From: Muscardinus avellanarius
Taxonomy: Eukaryota > Chordata > Mammalia > Rodentia > Gliridae
Reading direction: 5' to 3'
Assembly: GCA_963383645.1 (NCBI GenBank)
Contig: OY726574.1
Span: 53,302,477 to 53,366,476 of the forward strand
DNA length: 64,000 nucleotides
The notes under the pieces were generated by a model that worked only from the letters and a program-made list of their open reading frames with translations, made no database searches and was not told where the DNA came from. Below are positions 1-10,572 of this stretch, in pieces; position 1 is the stretch's first letter, and the number at the start of each line of letters is the position of its first letter. The position numbers and the translations under genes are program-made.

Positions 1-50
1 GCTTGGAAGTAGAATTCCCCTGGGTTCAATACCCAGGTCCAAAAAATAAA
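1..50 (+). mobile_element. SINE right half cut by window start
   Basis: The ID-type end (gaagtagaattcccctgggttc ... A-rich tail) without its left half. Confidence 0.75.
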
Positions 51-854
51 AATAAACTAGAAAGAAATCAGAGCAAGGACACCAATGATGAGGGGTCCGG
101 AAAAAATCCCCCTGCCTCCTGGATCACATAAAACACAGCTCCGCAGGGGCCAAAACACAGAACATCTACAGCCACTCACCAAACAATGTGAGCTCTCAAA
201 ACTGCAGGAAGAGCCAGCAACTCCCCCAGAAACCTGGCTCTGGCATCCTTTTCATGCTAAGTCCCCTCGTGAAGGATAGTCACAAGCTGCCTGAGAATCT
301 CTTCCAGTTAGGGGGAAATGGGAAGAAGACTTATGACAGTTAGTGTTTTCCCACATCTAATTAAACCCTTCAAAGGACTTCAGTTCTGGTGGCAGACACT
401 TCAACATGGCAAACGCAGACGCTCCGCCAACGTCATCCAACCTAGACAAATGTTGCTGAACAAAAGGAGCGACGGCCCTCGGGAATGCCCAGGGCCTGGC
501 CCCCTTCCTCCCCGGTGGGCGCTGGTCACTGCGGGTCACAGAGGAGCAGAGGGTGGAGCAGAGTGTTTCCATTTGCAGCTTATCTGCCTCCGCCCTCCAG
601 CAGACAGCTGAAAATGGAGGCACTTCCTGTTGAAAGAATGTGTTATCAGCACCAGACCCAGCCAGGGCTTAGCGCAGAGGCCCGGGAGGCAGGAGGCAGG
701 CAGTGCTGCTGCCAGCAGCTGAAAAACTCCCTGGAAAAGAAGAAATGACTGTAGGGGAACCTGGGCTGCTGCAGGCGGGGACTGGGAAGCATCACGGGCA
801 CTGCACATCATCTCTAGATCACCCGGACTTTCTTCCTGTGGGACTGAGCCTTCG
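51..854. other. Unique sequence in intron 6
   Basis: No repeat or exon recognised. Short overlapping open frames on both strands look like chance frames in a moderately GC-rich stretch. Confidence 0.5.
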
Positions 855-995
855 AGCCAGGCATAATGGCGCACACCTATGATCCCAGTACCGGGGAGGT
901 CCCAGGTTTAGGGAGATCGTGTCTCAAAAAATAAAAAGGGCTGGAGGTGCCGATCAAAAGCAGATTGCCTCTGCGTTCAATCCCCAGTAAAAGAA
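855..995 (+). mobile_element. Short MEN SINE, internally deleted
   Basis: The B1-like half is shortened (gatcccagtaccggggaggtcccagg) and runs into an ID half ending in ttcaatccccagtaaaag. Confidence 0.8.
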
Positions 996-1328
996 TAAGC
1001 CTGCCTTGTTTTGTTTGAGGATATTTAACTGAAAAATCAGAGACTACTCATTTGATAATCTCAGCAGTGTGTCTGGCCGCTCCAGGGCTGCCGGACAGTA
1101 TTCCTCCTCCCTTTCCGCTGGCTTCACGCCACCCATAAAGGTAGACTGGAGGCAGCCTCATGGGCTGTCCATGCAGACTGTTCTGGGAAGGAGACACAGC
1201 ACAGAAAAGGGGAACCCGTAAAGGGCACGGCCTGTTCTGAAAGAATGGAGAGGAGGAGAAGGAGCAACATAGTTCTCTGCCTGATGAATTATATATATAC
1301 ATTTTTCTTTCTTCTTTTTCTCTCCCTC

Positions 1329-1565
1329 TTTTTTTTTTTTTTTTGTGTGTGTTTGTGTGTATGTGTGTGTGGTACTACCGATTGAACCCAGGGGCTTCTA
1401 CCTCAGAGATTCATCCCCCAACCCTACTTTATTTTGATTTGGAAACAGGGTCTCCATAGGCTGCTGAGAGCCTCACTACTTGCTGAGGCTGTCCTTGAAC
1501 CTGTGATCCTCCTGTCTCAGCCTCTCAAGTACTAGGATTACAAATGTGCACCAACACGCCTGTCC
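1329..1565 (-). mobile_element. MEN SINE with GT-rich tail
   Basis: Read on the minus strand, it has a B1-like left half, A-rich linker and ID half. Its 3' tail is a CA/A run (plus strand T then GT repeats at 1329-1370). Confidence 0.85.
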
Positions 1566-1936
1566 ATAAATTTCATTTTTGAGGAAGAAAGTTGTGGAGT
1601 ACTCCTTTCTCCATACCCCTCCCTCCCTCCCTTTATTTTTCATGCATCTCGCACGCGCTAAGCTCGCACTAGCTCTGAGCTAGCCCAGCCTGCAGCTCGT
1701 CCTTAGAGGAGGGGACATGAGTCCTCTTCCCCACACACACTTTTGTAACCTCTAGGAGACTCCTACAGAACTTTACAGTGGCCCTCCTCAAAAGAAAAAA
1801 GGAAAACTATGCAGGAATCCCAACCAAGGGCAAACACTGGAGCTAACCAGCACTGTGACCAGCACTGTGAAAACGCCGGCATTTCAGCTTGGAAGGACGC
1901 AAAACCGCTCCAGACACAAGTCATGGGATAATTTAG
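1566..1936. other. Unique sequence
   Basis: Nothing recognised apart from a short CCCT-rich run near 1617. Confidence 0.5.
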
Positions 1937-1950
1937 AAGGTGACAGGAGA

Positions 1951-2139
1951 GCCGGGCATGGTGGGCATGCTTGTAATCCCGCGCTTGGGAGGTGGAGACA
2001 GGAGGATCGCGCTGGCTTAAGAGACCCTGTTTCCACATAAAAAAAGTTAAAAAATAGGTCTGGGAGTATAGCCCATGGGAGTGTATCCCGGAGGTAGAAG
2101 GGCTTCCAGGAACCCCAGTACCACCCAAAAAAAAAAAAA
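1951..2139 (+). mobile_element. MEN SINE, short subtype, with target-site duplication
   Basis: It shows the ctggcttaagagaccctg junction and the ggcttccaggaaccccagta ending of a deleted subtype. A 14-bp direct repeat aaggtgacaggaga flanks it (1937-1950 and 2138-2151). Confidence 0.92.
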
Positions 2140-2221
2140 GGTGACAGGAGAGAAATGGACAGGAACACAGATCCTGTCTCCACCTGGACACCAGAAAAAT
2201 GTCAATCAAACAAGAAAACCT

Positions 2222-2304
<83 letters not shown>

Positions 2305-2330
2305 GTCTCTCTGTCTCTCTCCCTCCCTCC
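2222..2330. repeat. (GT)n followed by (CT)n compound microsatellite
   Basis: About 24 GT units, then CT and CTGT units. It abuts the tail side of the following minus-strand SINE. Confidence 0.95.
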
Positions 2331-2507
2331 CTGATACTTTAGATTGAATGGAGCGGCATCTACATCTGAGCTACACCCCTACCCCTGTTCTATTTTTAAT
2401 TTGGAAACAGAGTCTCATGAAGTTGCTGGCGCTGTCCTCAAAGCTACAATTCTCCAGTCTCGACCTCCCGGTTCTGGGATCACGGCGTGCGCCACGGCGC
2501 CAGCTAA
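2331..2507 (-). mobile_element. MEN SINE
   Basis: Diverged copy; the gatactttagattgaatgg end lies against the microsatellite. Confidence 0.82.
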
Positions 2508-2723
2508 GCAGATTGCTCCCAGGGATTTCACTGGCTGCGCTTCCAGGCCAGGCTTAAGTCCACACCTGGGAAGTCTTCCCTCTCAAGCCTTCCCCACCAT
2601 CTGCTGTGGGTAAAGCAAGAAGCCTTTATGCGTGTGCACACACTCAAAAGCACGAATGTGGCCGTGAAGGCTCTCTGTGCAATCAGTGAAGTACTGATGT
2701 GCCACAGAAATTGCCCGCAGGAG

Positions 2724-2951
2724 CCGGGTGTGGTGACGAACGCTTGTAATTCCCCGCGCTTGGGAGGCTGAGACAGGAGGATAGCATGGGTTCGAAGCCA
2801 GCCTCAGCTACTTAGCGAGGCTCTCAGCAACTTAGTGAGACCCTGTTTCCAAATAAAATATAAAAAAGGTCAGGGAGTATAGCCCAGAAGTAGAAAGCCT
2901 CTGGGTTCCACCCCCGGTACCACCAAAAAAAAAAAAAAAGAAAGAAAGAAA
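2724..2951 (+). mobile_element. MEN SINE with 18-bp target-site duplication
   Basis: Full dimer with oligo-A/GAAA tail. A perfect direct repeat agaaattgcccgcaggag flanks it (2706-2723 and 2952-2969), so the insertion is clean and fairly young. Confidence 0.95.
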
Positions 2952-3177
2952 AGAAATTGCCCGCAGGAGGGCTGGTCCCACTTGAAGTCAACAAGCTTAC
3001 GAAAGGAAGAATAAGCCTATCTTCTGAAATGGCATGAATGAAACTCTAAAGGATCCCGAGGCAGGATTTTGAACCTATGAGTGAGTACCTTAACTTCTAC
3101 AACTTTTCAGAAGATCCATGGGTTTCTTTCTCCACCTCAACGAGAGAAAACCCCACTGTCAAAAGATCAAGTAAGAA

Positions 3178-3305
3178 CCTGGCGCGGTGGCGCACGCCTG
3201 TAATCCCAGTGCTTGGAGGCTGAGACAGGAGAATCACAGGTTCAAGAACAGCTTCAGCAAGGAGTGAGACTCAACCTAGTGAGACTATTTCAAAATTTTT
3301 TAAAA
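3178..3305 (+). mobile_element. B1-like monomer
   Basis: Left half only (ctggcgcggtggcgcacgcc ... gagactatttcaaaa), ending in an A/T-rich tail against the next SINE. Confidence 0.8.
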
Positions 3306-3444
3306 AGCCGGGCATGGTGGTGCACGTGTATAATCCCAGCATTTGGGAGGCAGACAGGAGGATCACAGGTTCACAGCCAGCCTCAGTTACTTGGAGAGGC
3401 CTTTTGCAGCTCAGTAGAATGCCCCTGGGTTCCATCCCCAGTAC

Positions 3445-3476
<32 letters not shown>
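3306..3476 (+). mobile_element. MEN SINE, deleted in the middle
   Basis: The left half joins the ID end through a shortened linker (cttttgcagctcagtagaatgcc). A 30-base A tail follows. Confidence 0.88.
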
Positions 3477-3477
<1 letters not shown>

Positions 3478-3541
3478 AGGGCTGGGGGTGTTACTCAGAG
3501 GTAGGCTGCCCCTGGGGCTCAACCCCCAGGACTACAAAAAG
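3477..3541 (+). mobile_element. ID-like monomer
   Basis: Gggctgggggtgttactcagaggtag ... actacaaaaagg follows directly on the previous A tail; it may be the displaced right half of the 3178 copy. Confidence 0.75.
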
Positions 3542-5587
3542 GACAGCATTTCCACACCCTCTTACTACAGAAAGCCCGGGGGGAGCACAAAGTAGCAGAA
3601 GGTATGAGGATCTGCTGTTATGAGAGAAGTAAAAACCTTTAAAATATGTTTACTCTTAACACCGTCACTTGATGTCTTTAAGTGTCCCCTTCAGGAAAAA
3701 TAAGGGTTTCTCTTTTACTTCTTGGGATGAAAAAAAAAAAATGCCTTGCGAGTGACTATTAACTTCTAAGATTGTATTAAGCAGTGCCATCCTTCTTGGG
3801 CTTCAGAGCGGTCCGCAGGCATCTCCCACTCACGCTGCACAGGAGCCCTGAGGACCAGATGGCAGGCGCTACTTCTCTCCTCGAGGAGAGCAGCAGCTTT
3901 ACACACCTTGGCCTTCGGTAGCCAGCGGAGGCCGCCTGAATCGGTCCCTCCCAGAGGCTATCCACAAAGGCCCAGAATCAACTTCAGACTATAATCCCGC
4001 TGTACTACAAATCAAGCAACCAAATTGAATGAGAGCTTTAAAAATGTAAAGTCTTGTGCTTAATAATAATATATAGTGCCGGACTGGGTGCAACCCTATA
4101 CGTCAATAACCCAAACAAGCAGAGTGACGCTGTCAACCGTCACTGAAACGTCACCAGATACTGACCTGACACTGCTCACGAGACGCTGCTGTCCCTGCAG
4201 GGACAGTGAAACCAAAGCCTTGCCGTGTATGACTCAAATGGTTCTGAAGATCTGAAGTCAACAAAATCTTAGTGCCCCATCTCAAAAACTGAGAGCACCG
4301 GGTCTTTAGAAAGCCCGACGTGATAGGTAGCCAAATTATGACAACGCCCGTCTTATGAGACGCCTTTTGAAATTATTGACACTTCAGAGAAAATTAACAG
4401 GTAGATCTAAGCATGAACTCAACTACCAGACTGCATTAAGTTCATACCCACTGGATCTTCATACTGCTAGTAACTCTTTTGGCAGACACCCATAAAATGC
4501 ATAATAAATGACTTTGGTTCCAGTAAAGGAATGCATTTCCTTCGAAGGTTCATTTAGCAATAACATTTCAGAGCATTCGAAGCCAGATTCCTTAAATTTG
4601 GCCGTGTTGTTCCCGTAACATTATTTCATGTTTTGTGACAATTTTGTAATTTTGTATATTTTCTTTGCAGGAGAAAACGGCCACGAAATCTATAATTTGC
4701 AAAGGAAAGCCAAGCCAGGAGAGGAGCCGTAGGAAGTCAAGTAACTTCTGCCCACACTCCTTCCTTACCGCCTATTCTGGCTGAGAGATCATGAGTCACT
4801 TATTAAGTAAACCACAGTTATGTGATAAATTGGGTGGACATGTATATTACAAACTATTTAAAGAGCGATATAATGTTACTGTTTCCCAGTACACCTAGGG
4901 AGCCATCGGACACTAATGTACTACAATGTATTTTCATGCCACGCCTTACCATCCTCCCCCTTACACAGAAGAAAGTCTAAAAAACCCTTGAGAGCAAAAC
5001 GAAAGTGTGCTCGGCCACTCGCGGAGGCCCATGAGGTCTAACAAGAATGTGCGTTACTGGAAGAGGCCGTGAAGAGAGAGAGAAAGGGAGCCTGGCACGC
5101 GGGGAGCGTGGAGATAAAATGCCAACACAGTATTTATGTGCGTGGCTTGCAGCCTGTGGCAAGTGGGATATTAATACCCGTGAGGACTGAGCCGGGGAGG
5201 GCCGGCCCGGGTGGAGGCAGGAGACGTCGGCTCCTGTCCCGGCTTCAACACGGGCTGTTCTGTGACCCTAAGGACTCGCTCGGGATCCTGGTTTAGCAAT
5301 GAGGCATAACAAGACCTAACCGCAGCTCTCTCAGACCCTTGTCGGAGATTAATGACTTCTTAACTTTTTTTTTTTTTTTGGACTAGCAGTACCTTGAAAA
5401 AAAAAAATGGGCACTTGCCTACTAAGGAATACATGTTAAATGAATTCCAAAAACTAGAAGGCAATTAGAACGTTCAGAAGTTAAAAAAAAAAAAAGTAAA
5501 CATTCACTGTGTGTGGCTTTAAATCATACCATTAAGAGGATTTTAGTACTGTAATCTACTATTTGATGTTTTTATTTAGTTTTGTCT
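3542..5587. other. Repeat-poor block of intron 6
   Basis: Two kilobases without a SINE, in contrast to its flanks. It includes a splice-acceptor-like string tttctttgcag on the plus strand ending at 4670 and a GC-rich patch near 5180-5260. No GATA6 C-terminal coding is visible. A regulatory element is possible. Confidence 0.5.
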
Positions 5588-5786
5588 GATACTGGGGATT
5601 GAACTCTAGGACATTTTACTTCTAAGCTATACCCTCAGTTCTTTTATAAAAAGGTTTTTGTTTGGAAGCAGGGTCTCATTACGTTGCTGAGAGTCTGATA
5701 CTGAGGCTGTCCTGGCATCTCTGAGCCTCCTGTCTCAGTCTCCCAAGTACTGGGGTTACAAGCCACTGCAGTACAACCCCCAGCCC
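5588..5786 (-). mobile_element. MEN SINE
   Basis: Minus-strand dimer beginning gatactggggattgaactc on the plus strand; the distal B1 end is diverged. Confidence 0.85.
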
Positions 5787-5905
5787 TATTTTATTTTTTT
5801 TATTTTTTATTTTTGAACAGGGCCTCACTGAGTTGCAGAGGATTTTTACAAGTTTGCTGAGCCTGGCTGCAAACTTTCAGTCCTGTCTCTGACATGCTCA
5901 GTATC
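5787..5905 (-). mobile_element. Degraded B1-like half
   Basis: T-rich linker then ggcctcactgagttgcagag and scattered B1 matches; it may be part of an older SINE split by the preceding copy. Confidence 0.55.
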
Positions 5906-6099
5906 ATTTGGGATTTTTAAAGAACCTTGTTATTTCAGTATTAAGTATCTAGTATATTAACAATGCTAAATTTTGCTATTTAAGAATAATCATTTTACTA
6001 ATGATAAAATACTTTTCTACTTAATATCCACCTGCCATAATCTTAGTACCATAATACTTTATTTCTATGCATGAGTGAGCATGTGTATATATAAATACT

Positions 6100-6300
6100 T
6101 TTTGGGTTGTTTGGAGGGTTCCTGGAGATTGAGCCCAAAGGTGTTCTACCTCCATGCTACACCCCCAGCCCTTTTTTATTTATTTATTTTTTATTTTCAT
6201 ACAAAAGTCTTGCTAAGTTGTTAAGGGCCTTGTACCTACGATCCTCCTGTGTCAGCCTCCCAAGTACTGGGGTTACAAGTGTGCACACCATGCCAGGCTT
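6100..6300 (-). mobile_element. MEN SINE
   Basis: ID half (ggagattgagcccaaaggtg) and B1 half are both present; the linker carries a TTTA run. Confidence 0.85.
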
Positions 6301-6640
6301 TCTAAGTATATTATAGATTGAAATTTTATCTTAAGGGCCTTGCATACTTGGTCACTATTTTACCACATTTCTTTAAGAAAACATTATTTGTTCTCTCTAA
6401 AAAGATTTGAAGAGTTGAACCAATTCCACACGTTAACCTAATATGCTCTAGCGCTAACAACACTGACTGCCAGCCAGATGCAGCCCTGCAACTTGAGACG
6501 CAACCTTGGGCCTGTTACCTCTGGCGTCTCGCTCAGGAGGATTAAAAAGGGACATGTACGAAGGCACCTAGTACATAAAAAATAAAAGGTAGAAGCAAGG
6601 TTCACATCTCCCTAGATCCAGTATCTTATAAATAAGAAAG
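6301..6640. other. Unique AT-rich sequence
   Basis: No recognised feature. Confidence 0.5.
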
Positions 6641-6745
6641 TAGATGCTAAAATGCACATTCGGAATCCTAGTACTTTGGGAAGCTGAGACAGAAGGATCA
6701 CAAGTTTTAGGTCAACACACCTTCGTGAGAACTTGTTTCTGGGTT
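6641..6745 (+). mobile_element. B1-like fragment
   Basis: Aatcctagtactttgggaagctgagacagaaggatcac matches the left half; the right half is lost and a GGTT/GTTTT run follows. Confidence 0.7.
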
Positions 6746-6820
6746 TGTTTGGTTGGTTGGTTGGTTGGTTTTGTTTTGGTTTTGTTTTGTTTTTTCGTTT
6801 TGGTTTTGTTTTGTTTTTTG
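6746..6820. repeat. GGTT / GTTTT-rich simple repeat
   Basis: Five GGTT units, then G/T repeats; it lies between two SINEs pointing toward each other. Confidence 0.85.
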
Positions 6821-7022
6821 GCAGCACTGGGGATGGAACCCAGGGGCATTCTACCTTCAAGTTACAGCCCCAGCCCTATTTTTTTAACTCTTTATTTTGA
6901 AACAGGGTCTCACTGAGGTGAAAAGGGCCTAAGTAGTACCTGAGGCTGTCCACAAACCACAATCCTCCTATCTCAGTCTCCCAAATGCTGGGAGTATAAG
7001 TGTGCGCCACCATGCCTGACTC
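6821..7022 (-). mobile_element. MEN SINE
   Basis: Full minus-strand dimer, with ggcagcactggggatggaac at its ID end. Confidence 0.88.
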
Positions 7023-7063
7023 CCTGGCTCTTTTTACGTATTTTTATTTTAAAACAGGGTCTC

Positions 7064-7265
7064 AACTGGGCATGGTGGCTCAAGCTTATAATCCCAGTAT
7101 TTGGGAGGCTGAGACAGAAGGATCACAGCACAGACAGCCTCAGCTTAGTGAGGCCCTCGGCAACTCAGTGAGACCCTGTTTCAAAATACAGAATAAAAAC
7201 AGCAGGGCTGGGGGTGTAGCTCGGAGATAAAATGCCCCTGGCTTCCATCCCCAGTACTAGAAAAT
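7064..7265 (+). mobile_element. MEN SINE inserted beside a minus-strand B1 remnant
   Basis: Full dimer. The 23 bases before it (tttttattttaaaacagggtctca) look like the linker of an opposite-strand SINE that it interrupted. Confidence 0.88.
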
Positions 7266-7271
7266 AAGAAA

Positions 7272-7345
7272 TCGCGCTTGGGGGGGGGGGGTGTAGCTCA
7301 AAGGTAGTACAGCCCCTGGGTTCCATCCCCAGTACTGGGGAGAAA
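7272..7345 (+). mobile_element. ID monomer with G11-12 run
   Basis: The poly-G is followed by tgtagctcaaaggtagtacagcccctgggttcc. Confidence 0.8.
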
Positions 7346-7407
7346 AAAAAGACTAATGAGTGTTTGGTTTCTAAGACTCCTATAGAATATTTCCATTCAG
7401 AGTGGAA

Positions 7408-7502
7408 CAGGGCTAAGGGTGTAGCTCAGTGGTGGAGTGCTTGCCTAGAACATGCAAGGCCCTAGATTCAATCCCCAGAATTGCAAAAATAAATAAATAA
7501 AT
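7408..7502 (+). mobile_element. ID element (tRNA-Ala-like)
   Basis: It keeps the ID features lost from the MEN right half (gtggagtgcttgcctagaacatgcaaggcc), so it is a free ID copy. The A-box (tagctcagtgg) and B-box (attcaatcc) regions are visible, and an AAAT-rich tail follows. Confidence 0.9.
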
Positions 7503-7720
7503 AGCCGGGCTTGGTGCAACATACTTGTAATCCCCGCACTTGGGAGGCCGAGACAGGAGGATCGCACAGGTTCAAAGCCAGCCTCCACTACTTAGTGAGG
7601 CTCTCAGCAACTTAGCGAGACCCTGTTTCCAAATAAAGTATAAAATAGGTCTGGAAGTATAGCCCAGAGGTAGAAAGCCCCTGGGTTCTATCCCCAGTAC
7701 AATAAATAAATAAATAAATT
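7503..7720 (+). mobile_element. MEN SINE
   Basis: Near-consensus dimer of the ggtctggaagtatagcccag subtype, inserted in the AAAT tail of the preceding ID and itself ending in AAAT units. Confidence 0.92.
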
Positions 7721-7867
7721 CCCAAAGCAGTAAGTTGCTACAACTAAGTCCTTCATAAATGTACCTTTCAGCTTTTTACCAGGTCACAGTAGTGACCAGC
7801 CTCAAGGCCATGGTAAATCCAATGCGCTTTCAATCCTTGGAGAAAGTGGAGTGGAAGTCTGACATAA

Positions 7868-8030
7868 GCAGCCAGGCTTCTTGAAGAGACTGAGGCAGGA
7901 GGATCACAGGTTCCAAGGCTAGACGGGGCAACGTCGGGAGACTCTGCTCCAAAACTTAAGAAAGCTGGGGATGTAGTTCAATGATAGAGTACCCCTAGGT
8001 TCAGTCCCCAGCACCACAAAAGAAAAGAAA
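7868..8030 (+). mobile_element. MEN SINE, shortened left half
   Basis: Ccaggcttcttgaagagactgaggcaggagg followed by an ID half with gtagttcaatgatagagtac. Confidence 0.8.
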
Positions 8031-8805
8031 TTTGCAAATAAAAAATTTTCAAGAAAGAAACGAATAAATAAGCTCAGGACTAAAATTATAATGTTCAGTT
8101 TCTACTACAGGATGCAAATACACGAAATAAAATATATAAATAATTTTTTTTTTAAATACTAACCCTGGAAGGTGCCTAAACTCTCTTCGGAGGCCGTGTA
8201 AAAAGCACATCTGGCCAAATCCTACCCTGGGCGTCCCTAGGCCGCTGTTGGCGCTGAGCGCCTGGGGCCGCTCACTCCCTCAGGTTGGCGCATGGTGGGG
8301 AGCGGGCCGACTAGGCCAAGCCCGAAGCACAGAGGACGAGGACGGCGGTAGGACGGACGAGGACGGCGGTAACCCACATTTAGCAGCAGAGAACCGACCA
8401 GCCTGTGGTGAAGGTGGACCCACAGGACTCGCCCCGGCGCTGACCAATCTGAGACAAGGACCTCAAAGGTCAAGAAACCTACCCCCCCGCATCCTCGCGC
8501 TCAACACACCAGGCCTCACCCGGCCAGCATCCTGACCACCTCGTCCCGCACAGAAAAACTGCACGTGGCCCCCAGGGTAGGGCCTGAGGCCAGTGCGTAC
8601 GGTCAGTTCTGAGACACTTCTCACCTCGATGAGGAGGAAAACTTGTCTGTGAAACGGACAAGCCCATGTGTGCTAACATGATTGACACCAGTTATCAAAA
8701 TTCCTCCAATTAATAATGTTGTTGCTGACTCAGATACCTAACACAGACAGAGAAAACACCTTTGTCGCTGACCCAGGAGCCAGTTAAGTCCATCACTTAG
8801 AAATG
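8031..8805. other. Unique sequence with a small CpG-rich patch
   Basis: Positions 8225-8480 are GC- and CpG-richer than their surroundings and include a short duplicated unit gacgaggacggcggta. No gene is recognised. Confidence 0.5.
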
Positions 8806-9150
8806 AAGGAGCTGGACGAGGTGGCCCACACGCAAGGCCAGGCTCAGCAACTTAGCGAGACCTTGTTTTGTTTTGTGGTACTGGGGTTTGGCCCCAGGGG
8901 TATTCTACCGCCAAGCAACACCCCCAGCCCTATTTTATTTATTCTGCAACAGGGTCTTGCTAGGTTGCTGAGACTCTCAATACTTACTGAGGCTGACCTC
9001 CAACCTGTGATTCTCCTGTCTCAGCCTCCTAAATACTGGGATTACAAGCGTGCGCCACCACAACCTTGTTTCAATTTTTCAAAAAATCATAAAAGGGCCG
9101 AGCGTGTAGCTCAGAGGTAGACTGCCCCCTGCATTCAATCCCCCTCTCCA
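8806..9150 (+). mobile_element. MEN SINE split by another SINE
   Basis: The left half (8806-8868) and right half (9064-9150) belong to one plus-strand copy. The string ccttgttt is repeated at 8861-8868 and 9064-9071 on either side of the intruder. Confidence 0.85.
8869..9063 (-). mobile_element. MEN SINE nested in another SINE
   Basis: A complete minus-strand dimer (tggtactggggtttggcccc ... gccaccacaa) sitting inside the plus-strand copy. Confidence 0.88.
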
Positions 9151-9625
9151 TATCACAGGAAGGCAGGAGAGAAGAAGGAAGAAAATGAATTAGTTTGGGC
9201 CCTATGTATGATTTATTATGGACTTCAATATTTTCAAACATCTATTATCCGCCTGTTTTATTTAGCAGCTTCATTTTTTTCAGATTCTTAGACCTTCACT
9301 CCAGCCACCTAAACTCTCTTTCCTTCAGGACCATGGATTCCTGTCCTCATTTCCTACATACTTCTACCCTTATTCTGGCCTGCAAAACCCTACCCAACCA
9401 ATTCAAGTATCCCCCGCTTTGTAAGCCATCAGGATTCAGCACCACCCGATTCCTACAGCGCTTGGTTCATCCTTCACTTGGGGCACCTCTAAATCTAATG
9501 AGCAGGGCGCTGTCCCTACATGAACGGTCCCGGGGCAGGACCCTGTTGTACCCAGCTGTAAACGGCGCCTCCTCCAGAGTGGGTCCTGATTAGGAGCTAC
9601 CTCTCAGATGCCCTCTCAGAGGCCC
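9151..9625. other. Unique sequence
   Basis: A 132-codon open frame at 9195-9593 resembles no family I know and has no coding hallmark, so it is treated as chance. Confidence 0.5.
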
Positions 9626-9740
9626 TCAACCTCCGTGAGCTTCAATACTGTACAACTAATGATGGCGTCAAATCAACAAATCAACCTCCGTGAGCTTCAA
9701 TACTGTACACCTAATGATGGCTTAGCGTCAAATCAACAAA
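9626..9740. repeat. 55/60-bp tandem duplication
   Basis: Copy 1 (9626-9680) and copy 2 (9681-9740) are nearly identical; copy 2 has five extra bases (cttag) and one A/C change. Confidence 0.95.
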
Positions 9741-9744
9741 TCCC

Positions 9745-9842
9745 AGGGACTTGAGGAATGGAGGCAAGGGGTTATGTGGGAGGCCTTATCTCAAAATTAA
9801 GGGGTGGGGGGTGGCTCAGTGATAGAGTGTGCTGACTTCAGT
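9745..9842 (+). mobile_element. Degraded SINE with TG tail
   Basis: Weak B1-like remains, then ggtggctcagtgatagagtgtgctgacttcag of an ID half. A TG repeat follows to 9864. Confidence 0.6.
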
Positions 9843-9902
9843 CGTGTGTGTGTGTGTCTGTGTGATATTAATACATAACACACATATACATACATAAAAT
9901 AT

Positions 9903-10092
9903 TTGCCCCCCTTCCCTAGTACTGGGGGTTGAGCCCAGGGGCACGTTACTGCGGAGCTATATCTCCGAACCTTTATATTTTTTATTTGAGACAGGGTCTC
10001 ACTAGGCTGCTCAGGCTGGTCTAGAACTTGCAGTTCTCCTGCCTCAGCCTTCCCAGCACTGAGATTACAGAGGTGCACCACTGGGCCTAGCA
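9903..10092 (-). mobile_element. MEN SINE
   Basis: ID end with ccctagtactgggggttgag; B1 half ends ggtgcaccactgggcctagc. Confidence 0.87.
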
Positions 10093-10111
10093 TACTTGCT
10101 GTTTTAATATT

Positions 10112-10572
10112 AAAGAGGTTATTTTGGTACTGGGGCTCAAACCCAGGGGTATTCTACCTCTGAATGATACCCCCAGCCCTTTTTATTTTGAAACAGGTTT
10201 CAAAATAAATAAGTTGCTGATGCCGGACATAGTGGCTCACGCTTGAAATCCCAGCATCTGGGAGGCTGAGACTGGAGGGTCGCAGTTCACGGACAGCTTC
10301 AGCTACTTAGTGAGGCCCTCTGCAAGTTTGTGAGACCCTGTTTCAAAATAAAGAATAAAAAACAGGGCAGGAGGTATAGCTCAGAGGTCAAATGCCCTTG
10401 GGTTCCATCCCCAGACCCGCAAAAAAACAAACAAACAAACAAACAAACAAATAAATAAATAAATAAATAAATAAGTGGCTGGGGCTGGGGCTGGGGCTGG
10501 CCTCAAACCTGAGATCTTCCTGTCTCAATCTCCCAAGTATTGAAATTACAGGCATGTGTCACCTTACCCAGC
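10112..10572 (-). mobile_element. MEN SINE split by a plus-strand SINE
   Basis: ID half at 10112-10221 and B1 half at 10476-10572 of one minus-strand copy. The junctions share aaataagt-gctg. Confidence 0.82.
10222..10475 (+). mobile_element. MEN SINE nested in the preceding copy
   Basis: Dimer of the ggtcaaatgccc subtype ending cagacccgcaaaaa, with a long (AAAC)(AAAT) tail. Confidence 0.9.

Noticed and set aside
3777..3965. Minus-strand 62-codon frame as possible last GATA6 exon
   Set aside because: Its translation does not resemble the GATA6 C-terminus and no suitable acceptor precedes it.
4660..4760. Plus-strand exon after the acceptor-like tttctttgcag
   Set aside because: No downstream donor or coding homology was seen; kept only as part of a low-ranked finding.
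7408..7480. tRNA-like genes (this and other tagctcagtgg units)
   Set aside because: These are ID or MEN SINE units with A-rich tails; cloverleaf pairing is incomplete and the copies are dispersed.
9195..9593. 132-codon plus-strand frame
   Set aside because: No recognisable domain and AT-rich intronic context; probably chance.
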